The notes beneath the pieces were generated by a model that saw nothing but the letters and a program-made list of their open reading frames with translations, ran no database searches and was not told the DNA's origin. From positions 62,001 to 126,000 of the forward strand of contig JADJSH010000007.1 in the NCBI GenBank assembly GCA_016711805.1: 64,000 nt of DNA. Reading direction: 5' to 3'. The translations under genes and the position numbers were made by a program. Positions 60,282 to 64,000 of this stretch are shown here, piece by piece; positions within the stretch are counted from its first letter, which is position 1; every line of letters begins with the position of its first letter. The stretch is from Bacteroidota bacterium. Its GTDB lineage: Bacteria > Bacteroidota > Bacteroidia > B-17B0 > Aurantibacillaceae.

Positions 60282-62057
60282 ATGGAAATTACTCGTGTAT
60301 TTGACATTTTAGATTTATATAAAACAACTTATAAAAAAGAAGATGTTTTATCTGCCAAAGAAAACAAACAATGGAAAAAATATAGCAGCGACGATTTAAT
60401 TGCCAAAACTAACTCTGTAAGTTATGGCTTAATGTCGCTTGGCTTAACCGATAAAGATAAAGTAGCCATTATTTCGAACAACCGCCCTGAATGGAACTTT
60501 TGCGACTATGGTTGTCAGCAAGCTAATCTTGTAACGGTTCCTATTTTTCCAACTATTAGCAATACTGATTTAACATTTATATTAAATCATGGCGAAGTAA
60601 CTACCATCTTTATTTCTGATAAATCCATTTATGCGAAATTAGTTGCGATTGAAAAAGAAATTCCGAATGTAAAACACATCATTAGTTTTAATCCTATTGA
60701 TGGCGTAATGTCTTTTGCTGATTTTATAAAATTAGGGGAACAAAACGCCAACCCTCAAAAATTAGCTGAAACAAAAAAAGCGATTTTACCAAGCAATCTT
60801 TTAACCATTCTTTATACATCAGGAACAACAGGAACACCAAAGGGAGTAATGATTACACATCATAATTTAGTGTCGAATGTTACTGCTTGCCAAGGATTTG
60901 CGCCATTTCAAAGCGCCTGGAAAGCCTTAAGTTTTTTACCTCTAAATCATGTGTACGAAAGAATGGTGAGCACCTTATATTTATATAAAGGTATTTCTAT
61001 TTATTACGCAGAAGGTTTAGAAACGATTGGCGATAATTTAAAAGAAATAAAACCTCAGATATTTGTTTCTGTACCTCGACTGATTGAACGCGTGTATGAA
61101 AAAATTACCGCTACTGGCGAAAAATTAACAGGCTTTAAACGTAAAATTTTTGATTGGAGTATGCGCATTGCCAATACATACGAGCTTAATAATAAAAACA
61201 GTTTGTGGTATAAAATTCAACATAAAATTGCCGATAAACTTGTATTTAGTAAATGGCGCGAAGCAGTTGGTGGCAATTTAGTTTGCATTGCCTCTGGTGG
61301 CGCCGCATTAAATCCTAAATTAGAACGCATCTTTTTATGTGCCAATATTGTATGCTTACAAGGTTACGGCTTAACAGAAACGTGTGTGGTTGTTAGTGTA
61401 AATAGATACGGAGAAGATAATATCAGAATTGGAACTTGCGGCCCTGTAATTAGTGGTGTAGACGTAAAAATTGCTGAAGAAGATGGTGAGATATTAGTGA
61501 AGGGTCCTAATTTAATGATGGGTTATTACAAAAATCCAGAAGCTACTGCGGAGGTCATGGATAGCGAAGGTTGGTTTCATACAGGTGATGTTGGAACTTT
61601 TATAGAAGGACGTTTCTTGAAAATTACAGATAGAAAAAAAGAAATTTTTAAAACAAGTTCCGGAAAGTACATTGCTCCTTTAATGATTGAAAACAAAATT
61701 AAAGAATGCCGTTTTGTAGAACAAAGTATGGTAGTTGGCGAAAATCAAAAATTTGCTTCCGCTATTATCGTTCCTTCATTTGTCAACTTTAAAGAATATT
61801 GCAAAGACCATAACATTACTTGGACCAACAACGAAGAGATGAGCGCTCATGAAGAATTAAAAAAACTCATTAACGATCATATTAAAGTGATGAATAAATC
61901 TTTAGCACCTTATGAACAATTAAAACGTGTAGCTGTTTTAAGTAAAGAATGGAGCATTGAAGGCGGAGAATTAACTCCTAAAATGAGTTTAAAGCGTAAA
62001 ATCATTAAAGAAAAAAATATAGACGCTATTAATAAAATTTTTGCTGTAGAGGACTAA
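60282..62057 (+). CDS. Long-chain fatty acid--CoA ligase (AMP-forming)
   Basis: Adenylate-forming enzyme that activates long-chain fatty acids. The AMP-binding motif TILYTSGTTGTPKGVMITH is at residues 175-193. LPLNHVYERM, LQGYGLTETCVVVSVN, and GWFHTGDVGTF followed by LKITDRKKEIFKTSSGKYIAP are the FadD/ACSL landmarks. GDVGxxxxGRF is the conserved hinge. Length 591 is usual for Bacteroidota ACSL. About 85 bp follow msrC; mutY lies about 110 bp downstream. Close substrate preference cannot be inferred. Confidence 0.94.
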   Translation: MEITRVFDILDLYKTTYKKEDVLSAKENKQWKKYSSDDLIAKTNSVSYGLMSLGLTDKDKVAIISNNRPEWNFCDYGCQQANLVTVPIFPTISNTDLTFILNHGEVTTIFISDKSIYAKLVAIEKEIPNVKHIISFNPIDGVMSFADFIKLGEQNANPQKLAETKKAILPSNLLTILYTSGTTGTPKGVMITHHNLVSNVTACQGFAPFQSAWKALSFLPLNHVYERMVSTLYLYKGISIYYAEGLETIGDNLKEIKPQIFVSVPRLIERVYEKITATGEKLTGFKRKIFDWSMRIANTYELNNKNSLWYKIQHKIADKLVFSKWREAVGGNLVCIASGGAALNPKLERIFLCANIVCLQGYGLTETCVVVSVNRYGEDNIRIGTCGPVISGVDVKIAEEDGEILVKGPNLMMGYYKNPEATAEVMDSEGWFHTGDVGTFIEGRFLKITDRKKEIFKTSSGKYIAPLMIENKIKECRFVEQSMVVGENQKFASAIIVPSFVNFKEYCKDHNITWTNNEEMSAHEELKKLINDHIKVMNKSLAPYEQLKRVAVLSKEWSIEGGELTPKMSLKRKIIKEKNIDAINKIFAVED

Positions 62058-62170
62058 CAATCAGATATTAAGTCGACAGTTTAGAGATAGCAGTTTTATC
62101 TACAAACTGCCATCTGCAGACTTTACGCTGCCTACTTCTTTCTTTAATAATGAAAAGAACTCTAAAATAA

Positions 62171-63212
62171 ATGCATCCTATTTCCGATAAACTGATCTCT
62201 TGGTACAAAAAAAACAAACGTGATTTACCTTGGCGTAATATCAACGACCCCTATAAAATTTGGCTATCAGAAATTATTTTACAGCAAACACAAGTTGTTC
62301 AAGGTTTAAATTATTATTTAAAGTTTACAGAAACATTTCCAACGGTTGTTGATTTAGCAAATGCACCAGAAGATAAAGTGATGCGGCTTTGGCAAGGCTT
62401 AGGTTACTATTCAAGAGCCAGGAATTTACATGCTGCGGCAAAAGCGATTAAATTAAATCATAAAGGAAATTTTCCAAACACCTACGAATCGATTAAAGAA
62501 CTAAAGGGTGTTGGTGATTATACAGCAGCAGCAGTTGCATCGTTTGCATACAATTTGCCTCATGCCGTAGTTGATGGAAATGTTTACAGAGTTCTATCTC
62601 GTTTATTTAATATAGATACTCCTATCAATTCTACTCAAGGCAAAAAAGATTTTCAATTACTGGCAGATGAGTTGTTAAATAAAAATCAGCCAGCCTTGCA
62701 TAATAGCGCGATCATGGAATTTGGAGCTTTGTGGTGCCGACCACAAAATCCAAAATGTGAAGAATGTCCATTGCAAGCACAATGCTTGGCCTTTCAAAAT
62801 AAAACAGTTGCACAGCTACCAGTAAAGGATAAAAAAATAAAGATAAAAAACAGGTACTTACATTACTTCCTCTTTAATTACAAAAATTACGTTTACATTC
62901 AAAAACGAACTGAAAAAGATATTTGGCAAAATTTATATGAGTTTTATTTGATTGAGACAGCAGCAGCCAGATCCAGAGCTATTATTTAAAGATAAAGCAC
63001 TTAAGAGATTAGTTTCAAACTTTAAAGTAAAATCAGTTACACCAGTCAAAAAACATATATTATCTCATCAGCATTTATATGCAACATTTTATGAATTAGA
63101 TTTAAAAGCTGAACTTAAACATAAACCAATACTAAAAGTTAAACGTTCAGACTTAAACCACTTTGGCTTGCCTCAATTAATTACTAAATATTTAAATAAA
63201 TCTGTCAGTTAA
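62171..63212 (+). pseudogene. mutY: A/G-specific adenine glycosylase MutY, frameshifted
   Basis: Repair glycosylase removing adenine opposite 8-oxoguanine. The N-terminal frame (62171-62989) holds NDPYKIWLSEIILQQTQVVQ (catalytic Glu in SEIILQQTQ), the HhH ELKGVGDYTAAAVASFAYN, and the 4Fe-4S loop CRPQNPKCEECPLQAQC (C-x6-C-x2-C-x5-C). After LYEFYLIETAA the frame runs into a stop at 62989. The other frame (from about 62952) continues PDPELLFKDKALKRLVSNFK and so on, a MutY-type C-terminal domain to 63212. The break is in the CAG repeat GACAGCAGCAGCCAG near 62955-62970. Removing one base gives ETAAPDPELLFKD and about 346 residues, the normal size. Confidence 0.85.
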
Positions 63213-63302
63213 TGTAATTTGGGCATAAAACTGTTAAATATTTAGATAAACGCATAAAAAATTCTACTTTTATATTTATAAATAAAAATAAGACTCTAAT
63301 AA

Positions 63303-63677
63303 ATGAAAATATTTTCAATCTTAACCCTAACTGCATGTATATTGATTTTAGTAGCATGCACAAAAGACATTGGGCCTAACCCAGATTTAGTGAAAACCGA
63401 ATTTTGTGACACAATAACATTTACTAAACACGTTAAACCAATAATCATAAAAAGATGTGTTTCATGTCATACTGCTGGTGGCTTTGCCGCTGCATATGGT
63501 GATTTTAATACTGATACATATACTGGTATAAAGCCAAAAATTGATAATGGTACATTTAAAGGCAGGGTTATTGATTTAACTATAACACCAACTATGCCAT
63601 TTGGAATGACAACGCTTCCTGCAGATACAATAGCAATTTTAAAATGCTGGCTAGAGGCTGGGGCACCAAATAACTAA
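63303..63677 (+). CDS. c-type haem-binding lipoprotein (single CXXCH)
   Basis: 124-residue lipoprotein. The signal MKIFSILTLTACILILVAC has the lipobox LVAC (Cys about residue 19), followed by TKDIGPNPDLVKTEFC. CVSCH in IIIKRCVSCHTAGG is a c-type haem motif. The downstream PTMPFGMTTLPADTIAILKCWLEAGAPNN resembles the methionine-containing C-terminal region of cytochrome c-like Bacteroidota proteins (the TMPFG Met could be the sixth ligand). It probably carries one haem at the outer or inner membrane surface. The YceI gene starts 17 bp after the stop, suggesting one unit. Confidence 0.83.
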   Translation: MKIFSILTLTACILILVACTKDIGPNPDLVKTEFCDTITFTKHVKPIIIKRCVSCHTAGGFAAAYGDFNTDTYTGIKPKIDNGTFKGRVIDLTITPTMPFGMTTLPADTIAILKCWLEAGAPNN

Positions 63678-63694
63678 CTTATAAACTAAAAACT

Positions 63695-64000
63695 ATGAAA
63701 AAAATAATTTCAACTGCATTATTCGTAATTGCAATAACAACTGCAGCAAGTGCTCAATTATATAGAGGAAAAGCTGATGCTTCTTCCATCTCTTTTTTCT
63801 CAAAATCACCATTAGAGGATATTGATGCTACTAACAAAAAAGTAACTGTAGTGATTAAAACAACTACAAATGATATTCAATTTGCCGTGCCAATGATTGG
63901 TTTTAAATTTCCAAAACCATTAATGGAAGAACATTTTAATGAAAATTATGTAGAGTCTTCGAAATTTCCTACTTGTACATTTAAAGGAAAAATAGTTGAA
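63695..64000 (+). CDS. YceI-family protein, 3'-truncated by window end
   Basis: Start ATG 63695 gives MKKIISTALFVIAITTAASA (signal peptide), then QLYRGKADASSISFFSKSPL, a typical YceI opening. NDIQFAVPMIGFKFPKPLMEEHFNENYVESSKFPTCTFKG is a good match to the lipocalin-like YceI domain, which binds isoprenoid lipids in the periplasm. It runs off the window edge after 102 codons. It follows the haem lipoprotein by 17 bp. Confidence 0.88.
   Translation, partial: MKKIISTALFVIAITTAASAQLYRGKADASSISFFSKSPLEDIDATNKKVTVVIKTTTNDIQFAVPMIGFKFPKPLMEEHFNENYVESSKFPTCTFKGKIVE

Noticed and set aside
62058..62170. Possible degenerate repeat between the acyl-CoA ligase gene and mutY
   Set aside because: The stretch around AAACTGCCATCTGCAGAC looks repetitive, but no second copy is in the window.

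Overview
The window is about 64 kb of AT-rich DNA from a member of the Bacteroidota. The evidence is several very large secreted proteins ending in type IX secretion (T9SS) sorting domains of both the PNP-type (type A) and the gliding-motility/CHU_C type (type B), TAnnTTTG promoter boxes typical of the phylum's primary sigma factor, no reliance on Shine-Dalgarno sites, and abundant FolC/ExbBD/TonB, CASTOR-POLLUX-like and DUF3109-type genes common in this group. The order cannot be fixed from sequence alone. The EF-P loop (Thr-Pro-Gly-Asn instead of a Lys-tipped loop) argues weakly against Flavobacteriaceae. No transposase, prophage, CRISPR array, rRNA or tRNA was seen.

Layout. 0.1-3.6 kb: exbB-exbD-tonB-like energy-transducing genes followed by folC. 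3.6-8.1 kb (minus): a ~1,100-residue T9SS protein with SprB-like tandem repeats, split by a frameshift, and a radical SAM/SPASM protein. 8.2-9.5 kb: kynureninase. 9.5-16.7 kb: a complete histidine operon hisGDCBHAF(IE) behind a leader peptide with four consecutive His codons and an attenuator hairpin. 16.7-20.8 kb: TPR/SpoIIE phosphatase, tatC, an AhpD-like protein and a frameshifted outer-membrane barrel. 20.8-22.7 kb (minus): Kup potassium transporter. 22.9-27.7 kb: two tandem paralogous T9SS proteins and an orphan histidine kinase. 27.8-31.2 kb: cobalamin riboswitch and btuF-btuC-btuD-like uptake genes, with two related ~225-260 bp palindromic repeats. 31.5-33.1 kb (minus): accA-efp. 33.3-38.8 kb: ispE (with a short interspersed repeat inside the frame), an M1 aminopeptidase (minus), a small secreted protein, a bestrophin and hemE. 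39-50.6 kb: a giant T9SS surface protein, a three-gene minus unit (ferredoxin, unknown, GNAT), epimerase, glmS, DUF3109 protein, a lone DarA-like protein, lipoproteins, a second TonB and a histone-H1-like Lys/Ala/Pro protein. 50.9-64 kb: Ig-like lipoprotein, an RCC1-repeat T9SS protein, clpP, a CASTOR/POLLUX-like channel, a frameshifted SpoIIE phosphatase coupled to a 2'-5' RNA ligase family gene, fRMsr, acyl-CoA ligase, frameshifted mutY, a c-type haem lipoprotein and the start of a YceI-family gene.

Themes. Most of the window is housekeeping metabolism plus cell-envelope export. The regulatory highlights are the his attenuator and the B12 riboswitch. The structural highlights are three families of short interspersed repeats, one of which contributes codons to ispE. 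Four genes carry single frameshifts whose downstream halves are intact and well conserved; whether these are real mutations or sequencing errors cannot be decided here. I did not find a convincing wholly new multi-gene system; the nearest candidates are the tandem T9SS pair with its kinase, and the coupled phosphatase/2'-5' ligase pair.
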